Of a stretch of 64,000 nt of DNA, positions 1 through 10,847 are shown in pieces. Within the stretch, counting starts at the first letter, position 1. The number at the start of each line of letters is the position of its first letter. Position numbers and translations under genes: made by a program. The stretch comes from Amorphophallus konjac (taxonomy: Eukaryota; Streptophyta; Magnoliopsida; Alismatales; Araceae): NCBI GenBank assembly GCA_022559845.1, contig CM040128.1:178552413-178616412 (forward strand), read 5' to 3'. Under the pieces are notes generated by a model that worked only from the letters and a program-made list of their open reading frames with translations, was not told where the DNA came from and searched no databases.

Positions 1-499
1 GTATTTGAGCCGGTCAAAGACCGATATTCTTTCTTCAGCTTCCTACCCGTGCAGGTCTTCTATCCCATACTCGGTTCTGTGGCCTTCTTCATAATCATTG
101 GAATCGGAGGAGGAGACTCCGATCATTGCCTCTTGAAAGGCTTCTTCTTCTTCATCTATGGTGCCTAAAGCACGAGATAATCTTCGATGCCCGAGGAAAG
201 AATTCCCCAAGTAGTGAAAGTAGTCTTGAACCACTTGTTTCATCTCCTCTTGGCTGTGCCTTCGTGGCTCTGGTTGGAGCATCAGTCTTTCCTGGCCTTT
301 CTGCTGATAAGCCAGCCTTGCCACCTGAGCAGTCAGATGCTCGGCTTTGGAGTACTTGAATATATCGGCCTGTCTGGCACAAGCTCTCGGTCTTCTTGGA
401 ATGACAACAGTGACTGGTTCACTTATTCTCATTTCCTCTTCCTCCATGAACCTTCTGTTCCCATCCGGGTAGCGGTCGGCAGCAACAGCATAATCCTTC
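1..499 (-). pseudogene. Element 0 gag-like ORF, 3' part (interrupted by element 1)
   Basis: On the minus strand an open frame enters from the element 1 insertion at 499 and runs to a stop at 43-45. Beyond that stop the same frame continues to the window edge and contains a SVFDRL motif. A matching SIFDRL motif lies in the N-terminal gag region of element 2 (about 15820), and the preceding stretch (LGHRRL then a Glu-rich run and FQEA) parallels LGRQRL...FQEE there. I therefore read this as the N-terminal gag extension of a minus-strand Tat/Ogre-like element. If the insertion is removed (one target duplication kept) the frame joins the ORF at 11631-12478 without a shift. The downstream gag and pol lie left of the window. 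No enzymatic motif is visible. Confidence 0.6.
495..499. repeat. Target-site duplication ccttc, left copy (element 1)
   Basis: The five bases ccttc directly precede the TG of the left LTR and recur directly after the CA of the right LTR at 11626-11630. A perfect 5-bp duplication is the normal footprint of a Ty3/gypsy integrase and fixes both ends of element 1. Confidence 0.93.
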
Positions 500-1278
500 T
501 GGAGAGGGGGATTTCTGTAGCCCACCCAAAGAGCAACCCAACAAGACTCAACAGGGTCCAACGAGGCAAGCTCACCCGAGTGATAGCCCACGGGGCCCAC
601 TCAGGGAAGAAAAGCCCAATACACAGACACTCGAGGAACCAACCCTCCCCGGCGGCCCCTAGGCTTGGAGGGCCCGAGTGATGGTCAGGTCACAAGGAAG
701 GTCCGGCCCAGGCCGTTTTTCCGCTCGAGAGAGACAGGCGCCAGCCGACCTATCCGACCCCCCCTTTTGACTGAGCTATCCTCCTCGCCCGGACAGGGCT
801 GGCGTTTCAGGAGCTCGAACTGGACGCTAGCCGTTCGCGCTGCCTTTAAGAGTCCCCAACGGGCAGGGGAATCAACCAGCCACCGGGTTTCAAGGCGATA
901 ACGCCCCCACGATAAAGGCCATGAAAGCCCACGTTCAGGACGTAACTCCCGTCGGAGACCCCCCCGCTTGCAGGACTCCTGAAGGCGACGCACTATTTAA
1001 ACCAGGGATACCCTCCGGTGGAAGGTAAGAGAAAAAAGGAAGGTAAAACTCCTGAGCAATCCGCTTCACCCCCCCCCCCCCTTTTGGTGGAGAGGAGTCT
1101 CGCGCATCAGCTTTCCTCCTCCCTTCATTGCTTCCACCACAGCTCTACTGACTTAGCCATCGGAGGGTTTCACCCCAGGGAAATCCCCTGGGCCCTCTGA
1201 TGCGTTTCCCTGTCTTACAGTTCATCTCCTGGTGATCCACGGCCCGCTCAGGACGCAGCGCGAGATTTCGCCTCTTCA
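500..1278 (+). repeat. Element 1 left (5') LTR
   Basis: A 779-bp LTR starting TGGAGAG and ending CTCTTCA, matching 10848-11625 almost throughout. It is GC-rich. A TATTTAAA box at 994-1001 is the likely promoter core. It is followed by a purine-rich leader and a poly-C run whose length differs slightly between the two LTRs. Confidence 0.93.
994..1001 (+). promoter_or_regulatory. TATA-like box of element 1 5' LTR
   Basis: TATTTAAA lies about 280 bp before the LTR end and is conserved in the right LTR at 11342-11349. The position fits the U3/R boundary of a plant LTR. No transcript start can be fixed from sequence alone. Confidence 0.55.
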
Positions 1279-1280
1279 TC

Positions 1281-1298
1281 TGGCGCCGTCTGTGGGAA
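1281..1298 (+). other. Primer-binding site of element 1
   Basis: TGGCGCCGTCTGTGGGAA lies two bases after the left LTR. It begins with TGG (complement of tRNA CCA) and matches the PBS type common in plant Tat-lineage elements. I do not assign the tRNA species. Confidence 0.85.
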
Positions 1299-1315
1299 CC
1301 GCACGAAGAGCCGAG

Positions 1316-1946
1316 ATGGTGAGAAGAAGCTCAGGGAGGAGATCCGCCGTCGAGAAGGGTAAGGCCGTGGTGACGGCGGGAGAAGACCCCTCTAGGGCCT
1401 CACAGAGCCCTCCCTCCAACACCAGCGTCCCCACCAACGGGCCGCCGCCCCTTCTGACGGCAACGGGGGTAGCCCCCAACGGCGGCGCCGAGATCTTCCA
1501 GGCCCTCAGTAAGAAGCTTGACATTCTCGTGGAGCTCATGAGGGCCCAGGCGGTGAGGGATGCCAGGTCTCGCGCCCCGTCCGGGAGCCCCCCCCCGTCG
1601 AAGTGTGTCCCAGCACACCGCTGGAGGCCGCTTCACCCTCCGCGGTCAGCAGCTCATCCGCAACCACGCGGGAGGACCCTCGCAAGCTCCACCCTCAGAG
1701 CAAGAGGCTTACTCCATGCCCAGGAGAGGGAAACAGGGGGCGAGGCCTCCACGCCCGAGCGCCGGCGGTCCTGAGGATCGCCACGACGCTCCCCCCAGCC
1801 CCACGGCGCGACCGCAGCCGGAACTATCCCTTCGATTGAGGGATTTCGAAAGACGCTTCGTAGAGCAAGAGCGCGCCCTCCGCGCCCTGCAGAAGACCTC
1901 CCTCCCGAGGAGGAGGAGAAATCCCCTTTCTCCGAGCACATCTTGA
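1316..1946 (+). pseudogene. Element 1 gag N-terminal region, frameshifted
   Basis: An ATG at 1316, 18 bases after the PBS, opens a basic, Ser/Pro-rich frame. The reading shifts by one near the poly-C run at about 1587-1600 into the frame ending at 1944-1946, and shifts back near 1880-1900 to the frame of the main gag. The segment before the second shift (RLRDFERRFVEQERALRAL) looks like a short coiled coil. This is the gag leader region: low complexity, no enzymatic motif, probably inactivated by homopolymer slippage. Confidence 0.65.
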
Positions 1947-3601
1947 AGGCAGAGGTATCTCCTAGGACCTCCATTCCTACCTTCAAACTCTATGATGGAC
2001 AGGGCGACCCAGCCGACCACTACGACAGCTTCGACGCCCTGGTGACTCTGCATGGAACACCGGATCCCATTAAATGCCGAGCCTTTGCGGCCACCCTGGT
2101 CCAAGGCGCTCAGGCGTGGTTCCGGGCCCTCGCCCCTGGGTCCATCCAGGACTTCAGGCAATTCGGGCGAGTCTTCAAGGAGAGCTTCGCCGGAAGCGCC
2201 CCCCCGAGGTCAGTAGCGGGGCTCCTGGCCCTCAAACAGGCACAAGGGGAAAGGCTCCGGGCTTATGTCCACCGATTTAAATCGGAAGCCCTCAGAATTC
2301 CCCGCCTGGATGTGGCCTCAGCCACGACCGCTCTGACCAGGGGCACCCGGGATGAAAATCTCCGCCGTGAACTGGTCCTCCACCCTCCCTCGACCCTTGC
2401 CGAGCTAGTGACCCTGGCTCTGCGCCACGCCGAGTGCGAAGAGGTGCTCAGCGCCTCCCGAGACACAACCGGCTCGGGTCGGGAGGGGGACAAGAAGCGG
2501 GCCCCTGAGTCAAACCCTGGCTCGGGCAAGAAGCGTGATCGGGAAGGAGAGCGCAAACGGAGGTACGAGCGGTACACCCCGTTGACCACGCCAGTCTACG
2601 AGATCTATGAAGACATCAAAGACTCGGGACTCCTCCGCCAGCCCGAACCAATGAGATCGAAGAACCGCAAGCGCGACAGACATTGCTTGTTCCACGGTGA
2701 CCACGGGCACCACACCGGTGACTGTCACCAGCTCCAGGACGATATCGAAAGCCTCATCCGTCAAGGGCACCTAGCCCGGTTCGCAGCTGGGCACAAAGAA
2801 GACAAAGACGCCGCCGAGGATATTGACAACGCCTCCCGAGGGGTCCACATCAACGTCATCTCCGGAGGAACAGCATCGGGCGGCGACACCAGCCGAGGAA
2901 GGAAGCGCCATGCCGAGCGGGCCAGCCGGGTCTCAGAGCCCTCAAGAGGCCCGCCGAGGGAGCCCCAGGTCATAGTCTTCTCCGACCAAGACCTAGAAGG
3001 GCTAAGCACCCCGCATGATGATGCCCTCATCATCTCGGCCACAATAAACCATTGTAACGTAGATAGAATTCTGGTTGACAATGGAAGCACCCCCGATGTA
3101 TTATCTTATGACTGTTTCCTCAAGATAGGGGAAGACCCATCCAAGCTCCGCCCGATCCGAACCCCCCTTTGCGGGTTTAACGGCTTGGCCACCTACCCCG
3201 AGGGAGCCCTAAGCCTGCCGGTCACCATCGGCACCCCACCCAAAACCGTTACGGTCATGGTGGACTTCATAGTGATCAAGGGTATGATAGCGTACAACGC
3301 CATTTTCGACCGGAAAATTCTTAGCCGAATGAAGGCCGTACCATCTACCTATCACCAAAAAATGAAGTTTCCCACCAAAAACGGGTTGGGGGAAGCCCGA
3401 GGTAACCAGGCCATGGCTAGAAGGTGCTACAACATCTCGGTGGAAGCCTTAAGGCCGGACGGAGGGGATAAGGGCCCCAAGGGAATCGAAGGGAAGACCG
3501 TAACCGCCGAGCCCGGTGGCGAGTTGCTAACGGTGTTCCTAAACGATGACCCGGCCCTCGGAGTAAGGATCGGAGCCGACCTACCACCTAAGGAACGGTA
3601 A
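1890..3601 (+). CDS. Element 1 gag-protease
   Basis: One open frame to a TAA at 3599-3601. The first 200 residues are the retrotransposon gag fold (IPTFKLYDGQGDP, then AQAWFRAL and a YVHRFKSEALRI segment), which builds the capsid-like particle. A basic linker leads to a zinc-knuckle-like motif (CLFH...HHTGDC, about 2690-2730). An aspartic protease follows with active-site segment LVDNGSTPDVL at about 3082-3114, where Tat elements usually have D-N/T/S-G-S. No ATG exists at the 5' end of this segment because translation would enter from the shifted upstream frame. The same frame continues past the stop into pol, so the ancestral product was probably one polyprotein. Confidence 0.88.
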
Positions 3602-5113
3602 CAATACAAGAAATTTCTTTCTGAGTACGCTCAGGTCTTCTCTTGGGCCGATGATCAACTCCCTGGCATACCAGGGGAGACCGTGATGTACAAGCTCAGC
3701 CTTGACCCCACCGTCAGGCCCGTATAGCAACGGAGAAGGAAGCATGCGCCTGAGAAACAGGCGGTCATCAAGGTGCAGGTCACCAAGGGACAAGAGACAG
3801 GCCTCTTCAGGCCAGTCCTGTACCCTACGTGGCTAGCCAATGTCATCCTGGTGCCAAAAACCACAAGCAAGTGGTGAATGTGTGTGGACTTCACCGATCT
3901 AAATAAGGCTACCCCCAAGGACTGCTATCCGCTACCGAGCATCGACCAATTGGTTGATTCAACCTCGGGCAATGAGATACTCAGTTTCCTGGATGCCTAT
4001 TCAGGTTATCACCAGATCAGAATGAATCCAGAAGACGTCGAGAAGATAGCCTTCATCACTAACTGCGGCGTGTACTGCTACACCCGGATGCCCTTCGGGT
4101 TAAAGAACGCCGGAGCCACATATCAGCGGCTGGTAAACCACGTGTTCGAGGGACAGCTAGGCCGGAACGTCGAGGCTTACATCGATGACATGCTCGTCAA
4201 GACTCCCAAGGCCCAAGACCACTTCGCCGACCTTGCTGAAACCTTCGGCACCCTCCTGAAGTACAACATGAAGCTCAACCCCGCCAAGTGCGCCTTCGGA
4301 GTAAAATCTGGGAAGTTCCTGGGTTTCCTAGTCACTCAGCGCGGGATCGAGGCCAACCCCGACAAAGTCCAGGCCATCCTGGACATGCGCCCGCCCACGT
4401 GCATTAAAGACGTCCAGCGTCTAACGGGGCGTGTCGCCGCTCTTAGCCGTTTCCTGTCTCGTGCGGCCGAACGATGCTTGCCCTTCTTCAAATTAATGAG
4501 GGGGCCCAAGCTGGCATCTGCTACGTTCACATGGGATGAGGAGTGCCAGGCAGCATTCATCGAGCTTAAGGAGTTCCTGGCTTTGCCACCGGTGCTCTCC
4601 AAGCCCGTCCTAGGCGAAGTCCTGCTGCTCTACCTCTCGGCGACGCCATCCACGGTCAGCTCGGTCCTGGTCAGAAATGACTCGGGAATCGAAAGACCGG
4701 TCTACTACACCAGCAAGGTGCCCAGTGGGGCCGAACGGAGGTACCCCGCAACTGAGAAACTCATGCTAGCGTTGGTCACCTCCGCGAAGCGCCTCCGCCC
4801 CTACTTCCAAGGGCACCCCATCACCGTGCTAACCGGCGAGCCGCTGAAGAAGATTCTGACCCACCCCGAGGCCTCGGGGCGACTCGTCAAATGGGCCATC
4901 ATGCTCGGGGCCTACGACATCTCGTACCGGCCGCGATCAGCAATCAAAGGCCAAGCGCTCACCGACTTCATTGCTGAAAGCACCATCCCTGCCGATGACA
5001 GACCTCCGACCGCGACCGAGCCAGCCTGGGAACTGTTCGTCGATGGGTCGTCCAATTCGGCAGGCAGTGGTGCGGGGATCCTCCTAAGGTCCCCCGAAGG
5101 GATAGAGCTATAG
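3602..5113 (+). pseudogene. Element 1 pol: reverse transcriptase and first RNase H
   Basis: In the gag frame, interrupted by stops at 3599-3601, 3725-3727, 3875-3877 and 5111-5113. RT motifs are visible in order: MCVDFTDLNKA, FLDAYSGYHQI, PFGLKNAGATYQR and the catalytic YIDDML at about 4178-4195, then GKFLGFLV. The ancestral gypsy RNase H follows (VYYTSKVPSGAERRYPATEK, about 4700-4760). It would copy element RNA into cDNA inside the particle. The stop at 3875 lies in the highly conserved KW-MCVDF segment and fits a C-to-T change at CpG; the one at 5111 also fits a C-to-T change. The start of the second RNase H (ELFVDGSSNSAGSGAG) lies at about 5034. Confidence 0.9.
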
Positions 5114-5815
5114 TATGCCTTAAAGTTCAACTTTCAGGCACCCAACAACGCTTCCGAGTACGAGGCCCTTATCTCGGGAGCACGCATGGCCCGACGGCTG
5201 GGGGTCGAGCGAGTCAGGATCCACACCGACTCTCAACTAGTCGCAGGTCAGGTCAACGGTGAGTATGAGGCTCGGGAGGTACCCATGATCAAATACCTTC
5301 AGCTGGTCCGGAGCCTGGCCCAACAGTTCGAGGGATTTGAGGTAGTCCGGATAGCTCGGGAGCGAAACTCCCGGGCGGACGCCCTCTCTCGATTAGCCTC
5401 CTCCCTAGACCCGGAAGGTACACGATCGGTCCTCCTAGAAGAGCTAGAGCGCCGAAGCATCGACACGGAGCTCCTCGCTGTTGACTCGGCCACCCCAAGT
5501 GACTGGCGCTCCCCCTACCTGTCCTGGCTACAAGACTCCCAAGAGCCCTCCGACCCTCGGGAAGCCCGCCGAATGAAGTATCAAGCTTGGCGCTTCGTCG
5601 TCCTCGACAACGCCCTCTATCGAAGATCGTTCTCCGGTCCCCTCCTGAAGTGCCTCGGCCCCGACGAGGCAGGCCGAGCCGTCCAAGAGATTCATGAAGG
5701 CCTGTGCGGAGCGCACTCAGGGGCCCGGTCACTAGCCCGAATCCTGTTACGACAGGGGTACTGGTGGCCCACCCTGCAGCGCGACTGCTCAGCCTATGTT
5801 CAACAGTGCGACTGA
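5114..5815 (+). pseudogene. Element 1 pol: second (archaeal-like) RNase H and integrase zinc finger
   Basis: Continues the pol frame. Residues of a second RNase H are visible: NASEYEAL, IHTDSQLV and a downstream RNSRADALS segment, which with DGSS upstream complete the acidic catalytic set. A second RNase H of this kind is characteristic of the Tat lineage. A linker follows, then the integrase N-terminal HHCC finger (HEGLCGAHSG, then the first Cys of the CxxC pair). The TGA at 5813-5815 falls inside the CxxC pair, so any product would lack a complete finger. Confidence 0.87.
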
Positions 5816-6739
5816 TGCCAGCGGTTCGACCACTTGGTCCATCAGCTGGCAACGGAACTTGTCACCCTAACCGAGCCCTACCCTTTCGCTCGGTGGGGAA
5901 TCGATATCCTTGGGCCATTCCCAACGGCCCAGTCCCAGAAGAAGTTCATCATCGTCGCCATCGACTACTTCACCAAGTGGATCGAGGCCGAGGCTACGGC
6001 AAGGATCACCGAGACAGTCGTTTGGGGCTTCGTTTGGAAATCGATCATTTACCGCTTTGGCATCCCCCGAGTGATAGTAAGCGATAACGGTCACCAATTC
6101 GACTCTCGGTACTTTCGAGATAGATGCGCCGACCTAAATATCCGCAACCACTTCACTTCGATCGCCCACCCTCAGGCCAACGGGCTGGTTGAAAATGCCA
6201 ACAAGACTATCTTGAAAGGCATAAAAACCAGACTCGGCAAGGCTAAGGGTAGCTGGCTCGAGGAATTACCTAGCGTACTGTGGTCGCACCGAACAACCCC
6301 CAGGATGGCAACCGGTGAAAGCCCCTTTCAGTTGGTATATGGCACCGAGGCCGTCGTTCCGTTGGAGATCGCCAACCCGTCTCTCCGAGTGATCAGCTTC
6401 TCACCCGAGGCCAATGGGCAAAAATTGCTCGAGAACCTCGACCTGACAGGCGAACTCCGAGAGATCGCGAACGTCCGGGCAACGGAGTACCAGCGCCGCC
6501 TCACTCGATACTACAACGCCAAGGTCCGAGATAGACGTTTCCAACCGGGGAACTTCATCCTCAGGAAAGCCAAAGCCTCTCAACCACTGGAGGCGGCGGG
6601 CAAGCTATCCCCCAACTGGGAAGGTCCCTACCGAGTGGTCGAGACGCTCGGGAAAGGTGCGTACAGGTTAGCGACAATGGAAGGGGAGCCTATTCCTCGG
6701 ACGTGGAACGCAGCCGCACTACGCAGATTCTACTTTTGA
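5816..6739 (+). pseudogene. Element 1 pol: integrase core and C-terminal domain
   Basis: Same frame as the upstream pol segments, open to TGA at 6737-6739. DDE integrase residues are visible in WGIDILGPFP (first Asp), VSDNGHQFDS (second Asp) and HPQANGLVENANKT (Glu). The C-terminal GPYRVVETLGKGAYRL segment matches gypsy integrase tails. No chromodomain follows, as expected for the non-chromoviral Tat group. Integrase would insert the cDNA and make the 5-bp duplication. It is cut off from the rest of pol by the TGA at 5813. Confidence 0.9.
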
Positions 6740-8120
6740 AATTGTACAGCGAGATGGACAGAATAAAATTCCTGTTCTTTTCATTCCAAACCGTTGGTAC
6801 ATCAGGTAGGCAAATGCCAGTACATCACATAGCAAAAACAAAGCAAAAGTCTGTCTAACATCGTTTCAAGGGGTCATCGCTCGACTGACTCGGTCTTGAT
6901 CTCCTTGCATCCAGCCACTGACTCTGCCTCGTGCGGAAACTGGCTCGGACAAGAGGTGGTCGAGCCAGTTGGCTCGGATGGCCCGTGACAAAGGTGACAG
7001 AGGGACTTCAGGAGGAAGGCCACCTTTAAACGTTGAGGAAGGCTACCTCCCAAGTTGGCAACAACCGGGAAAAAGGAGCGCCGGGAAGGCCCCCCCCCCT
7101 CTTCCAAACTGCCAACTCCTTGGAAGGAAGGAGAGAGCAAGCAGCCCCCGAAGAGTGAAAGAAATGAAGAGCAGAAGAGGGAAAAAGAGGCTGCAGACGG
7201 AGGAAGGCCTCGGTGAGGAGGGAGCCGGATACGCCTCCTCCCCTCACACGGAGGGAAGTGACGGCAGACTCCCCTGATGCCCCCATCCGTCCTCCGCCTC
7301 GGCGTCCACCCGAAAGCCTCGCCGGAGCCAAGAAGAGGCCGACGGCGTGCTTCCACACGCCAAAGTCCTCCCCAGATCCGCGCGGCGACCGTAGGACCCG
7401 TCTCGTGCACGCGCGGCGACTGTGGGATCCGTTCAACCTCACAAGACAGCAGGAGCCCACCGCTCCCCGTCGTCGGCGGCATCGCCCTCTGAAGGATCCT
7501 CCATGCTCCGGATGCAAGGGCACAACGCGGAGTGAAAAGGAAGGAGCAAGGAAAGACTGTTAGAGACAATCCCAAGCGGTGGAGAGGAAAGGGCGCCTTC
7601 CGATCCTTCTTATAGGCCAAAGGAGGCTACACGCCTTAAATGCCCCCCTCAGAAACACGCCGAAGGATTTCTCCCCTGAACAGTCACCTACAACTCCTCG
7701 TTTCCCGCCCTCGCGAGATTCACGAAGCGGCCTGACATTCAAAGCGTGAGGGGACGGAGGAACGCCCTGTCAGAAGCCTACCAAAACAGCGTGCGAAAAC
7801 CGTGCAGGACATATCGGCACCTCTCAACCACCCAAGATTCGCCAACCAAATCACGGCAAGGATAGTACCCAAACAGAGCAAGTCATTTATTATCGTACCA
7901 AAAGGAAACCCTCTAAAAAAGAGGAAAGAGGGACAAAAAGGGAAAGAGGCACAATACATCAGGCCTCGGGCCCACTTTGATCCTCGAGACCGACGGAAGG
8001 AGACGCGTCACCCCCGGCGCCTTCGGTGACGGCCGGCTCGGACACTGACCTCGCCTGTACGAGAACTGTCTCAGTCGTGAGCCCTCCCGAGAAGCCTGGA
8101 GCCGGTGACCCCGACGGAGG
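6740..8120. other. Element 1 spacer between pol and antisense ORF
   Basis: About 1.4 kb between the convergent ends of pol and the antisense gene. It has open frames on both strands but no recognised domain, compositionally biased translations (Arg, Pro, Ser) and homopolymers. I read it as 3' untranslated spacer shared by the two transcripts. A TATA-like CCTATAAGA on the minus strand near 7610 could be a promoter but has no other support. Confidence 0.5.
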
Positions 8121-9651
8121 TTATCCCTCCGAATCTTCTCCGACCGACGAAGAAGAGCTAGAAACCGACTCATCCGAATCATAACGCTGGCCAAAGGGGA
8201 ACTCGATCACGGAGTTTTGTTCATGGGCGCAGCCTACCGCCCGGCGATAGCCCTGCTTGAACCCCTTTCGAGCACCTCGGCGTAGCGCTACCTCGTAGTA
8301 AGGTAGGGCGGCTTCCAACAGGTTGGCCGAGTAAGCATCCGAGCTCCTGTAGCGCTCAATTACCTCCGCCTCGATCTGTCCCACCCTACCGACGAACTCG
8401 ACCCGTGCCCGCTCCTCCTCGGACGCACGTTCCTCTGCCCGGGCCCGGTCCACCTCAGCCTCAGCTCAGAGACGCTCCGCCATCTCCGCCCGATCTAGCA
8501 GCTCGGCACGCTCGAGCTCCCAGCGATTGTCCAGATCGAGGCGACGCAGACGTTCCTCCTCCAAGGATCGGCTTGCCCCCTCAAGAGACTCTCGGGTCTT
8601 GGCGAGCTGTTCGGTCAGCATCTCAGCCTCCAGTCGGCTCGCCCGCGCCACCTCTTGGAACGCAGAGAACTCCTACTGGAGTCCCTCATGCTCCCCCTTG
8701 AGTCAGGCCAGCTTCCTCTCGCATCCCCCGAGGGTCCAGGCAAGGTTCGACCGCTCCGTTTCCGTCCGCGCGTGCGCCTCCGCCATCAAAGCCACCGACC
8801 GAGCTATGACCAGGCCGCCTTCCATCAGAACATCGAGGAGCCCGGGGGGGGGGGGGGGGGTATTGCACCTTTCTCCCCCCTTCGTCCTCACGGCAATCGA
8901 TCGACAGACCCGATATAGGTCGCCCGTAATGCAGAGCCTTTCCAAGGGCTCCGGCAAAGGAGACCGCTCCACCCGGGGCACTCCGCCAGAGGGTTCTGCT
9001 CGAGCAACAGGACCGGCCACCTCGCGTGCCACGGTCGGTTGGGGTTGCAACGCCTCCCCGGGCGAACCCCCAACCTCGACCGATGCCGCAGGTCCAACCG
9101 CACCGGAAGCTCCCAGCATCTGGGGCTGCAACGCCCTCGCGGGTGAACCCCCAGCCCCGTCTGTCTCGGCCCACACCTCGGCGACCGGTACGTCACCGCC
9201 TGCGGCCGATCCCCGGGCCTCGGTGACTGCTACTTCAACATCGGCCCCCTCTACCCCCGTGGGGGGGAGAGCCGACTATCGCCATCCTCTGAAGGGCCCC
9301 CGGTCTCCTCGGCCCCCTCTCGCCTGGCAGATGGGGGAGCTGGCCTCGAGGGGTCGGCCCCATCTTGCCCCCGGGAGGAGAGTGCCGCCGAGCCAAAGTC
9401 GCCACCGGCGGTAGGAGGGAGACCTGCCTTCTTGGCCCGCTTCTTGGCCTTCGCGGCCTCCCGCAACTTTCCCGCCATGGGATCCTTGCACTTTGTGCCA
9501 GCCGGCCGTGAAGACCCCCCGGGGGTCACCCCCTTGCCCTTATCCCGGGCTTGGGCGCGACCCACAGGAGCCTCCGGCTCGTCGGCCACCGAGTCATCTT
9601 CTCCCAGATCGATGACCTCAGCAGTATCCTCCAGAGGTTCCCGCCTCACGT
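8121..9651 (-). pseudogene. Element 1 antisense gene, 3' exon (coiled-coil tail)
   Basis: Minus-strand exon following a 77-bp intron. After splicing the frame reads DVRREPLEDTAEVIDLG, an acidic then Lys/Arg-rich linker. A poly-C run at about 9262 causes a one-base shift. The frame then runs to 8121 through a Glu/Arg/Leu-rich region (ESLEGASRSLEEERLRRLD) of clear coiled-coil character, broken by stops at about 8703, 8673 and 8466. The end is acidic and Ser-rich (SDESVSSSSSSVGEDSEG). The gene is convergent with pol. Its function in the element is unknown in the literature I know. Confidence 0.72.
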
Positions 9652-9728
9652 CTACAGCAAAGAAAGAAGACCCGGTCAGGAGAAGAAAGGTAACTACCAC
9701 CCCAGGGGAACAACCTAAAGGGCGGTAC
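9652..9728 (-). other. Intron of element 1 antisense gene
   Basis: A 77-bp minus-strand intron with donor CAG|GTACC and acceptor TTTGCTGTAG preceded by a pyrimidine-rich run. Removing it joins codon phase 1 on both sides and keeps the Asp-Val-Arg-Arg reading open. A processed mRNA copy could not keep it, but the gene is antisense to the genomic RNA that is reverse transcribed, so the intron is not spliced from the template. Confidence 0.75.
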
Positions 9729-10734
9729 CTGTCGACTTCAACCGCGTAAGCAGGCACCGTTCGATGTTCTCCGGCGTCACCAGCTCCTCGGTCGACCGGC
9801 GGTTCTCCAGCAGACGGGCGGCCTGCTGCTCCACATGGGGAGGGAACTCCTCCTGCCGAGGAGGAATGTTCGGATGGAAATTGGGCGAGATCCGGCATCT
9901 CCAGAGTTCATCCGTCGCCTCCGCCTTCACCGAGAAGAATTGGGTTTTCCACCCCTTGTGCGAGGAGTCCTTCGCCGCGAGGGTAATGCAACTCCTGTTC
10001 CTCCTTGCCTGGAAAAAGTAAAAGCCCTTCCCCGCCGACGGGTGCGCCTTCAACTCGAAAAAGTAATGAAAGAGGTCCAAGGAAGGGAAAATGTTGTGCT
10101 GGCGACAGAGGATCCGAAAGGCAGAGAGGAGGAGGTATGAGTTGGCCACCAGTTGGATGGGCGCCAACCGGAAAAGTTTGAGGATCTGGAGTACGAGGGG
10201 CTCGAAGGGAAGGCGGAACCCGCTTTTCCACGCCAGAAGAAACGTGCAGATGTGCCCCGTTCGGTCGTCCAAACTCGTCTCGAATGGGGTGGCGGCAGCA
10301 AAGCTATACCTGAAAGGCAAGCGAAAGCGATGCTCCAGCTTCTTCACCTCTGCCTCCCCCAACTCGCTGCAGCAGGAGACAGGCTCCCGCCTCAACTGCC
10401 CGAGTTCCAACGGCGGATCAGCCATCGAGCCGGAAGAGGACCCCTCGCAAGAACTCGAAGACTCCGGAGGGGAAGGATGTTGCCGGACCGCCTCTGCGGT
10501 TGTCCTCGCCAACTCCTCGAATGCCGCCGCAAGACTTCGCACCTCCACTGTGTCCTCACGGCGCATCAAGAAACTAAGGAAAGCCCGAAACCCTGGAAGC
10601 CTAGAACGACGAACAAGTGCCCAACACCTATAAAACCCTGGAGGGAGGCGGCGCGTCGTTCCGTGCTCCAAAAAAAAGGGGGGCCCCTTCAGTTCAAATC
10701 CGTCAGGATCATCATTACGGGCCCAGGCGACCAC
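9729..10734 (-). CDS. Element 1 antisense gene, 5' exon (putative gypsy-type transposon domain)
   Basis: Open for 335 codons on the minus strand. The central segment (FRLPFRYSFAA..., then PFEPLVLQILKLF, QLVANSYLLLSAFRILC and a LFHYFFEL motif at about 10030-10290) matches the family annotated as 'putative gypsy type transposon domain' (PF04195), found in antisense ORFs of Tat-lineage elements. The role of this protein is not established. The frame opens directly after a TGA at 10735-10737 with no ATG, so the true 5' end is either an upstream exon or lost to mutation. The exon end is a good donor leading to the intron at 9728-9652. Confidence 0.82.
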
Positions 10735-10832
10735 TCACGTGGCACCATAAACGCCAACGGAATTCCACCCACCTGAGCCACGCCGATCCAAAGCCTCAAA
10801 AACTACTCAACCGAGCCTCCATGGCTCGGGAG

Positions 10833-10847
10833 TAGGAGGGGGACAAG
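10833..10847 (+). other. Polypurine tract of element 1
   Basis: TAGGAGGGGGACAAG lies immediately upstream of the right LTR. Purine-rich tracts here prime plus-strand cDNA synthesis. Confidence 0.85.

Noticed and set aside
5289..5852. 187-codon minus-strand ORF in element 1
   Set aside because: Shadow of the RNase H/integrase frame in GC-rich DNA.
6874..7620. 248-codon minus-strand ORF between pol and the antisense gene
   Set aside because: No domain, biased composition, overlapping open frames on both strands; treated as spacer.
8527..9414. 295-codon plus-strand ORF in element 1
   Set aside because: Exact shadow of the antisense gene, which has recognisable coiled-coil content and an intron in frame.
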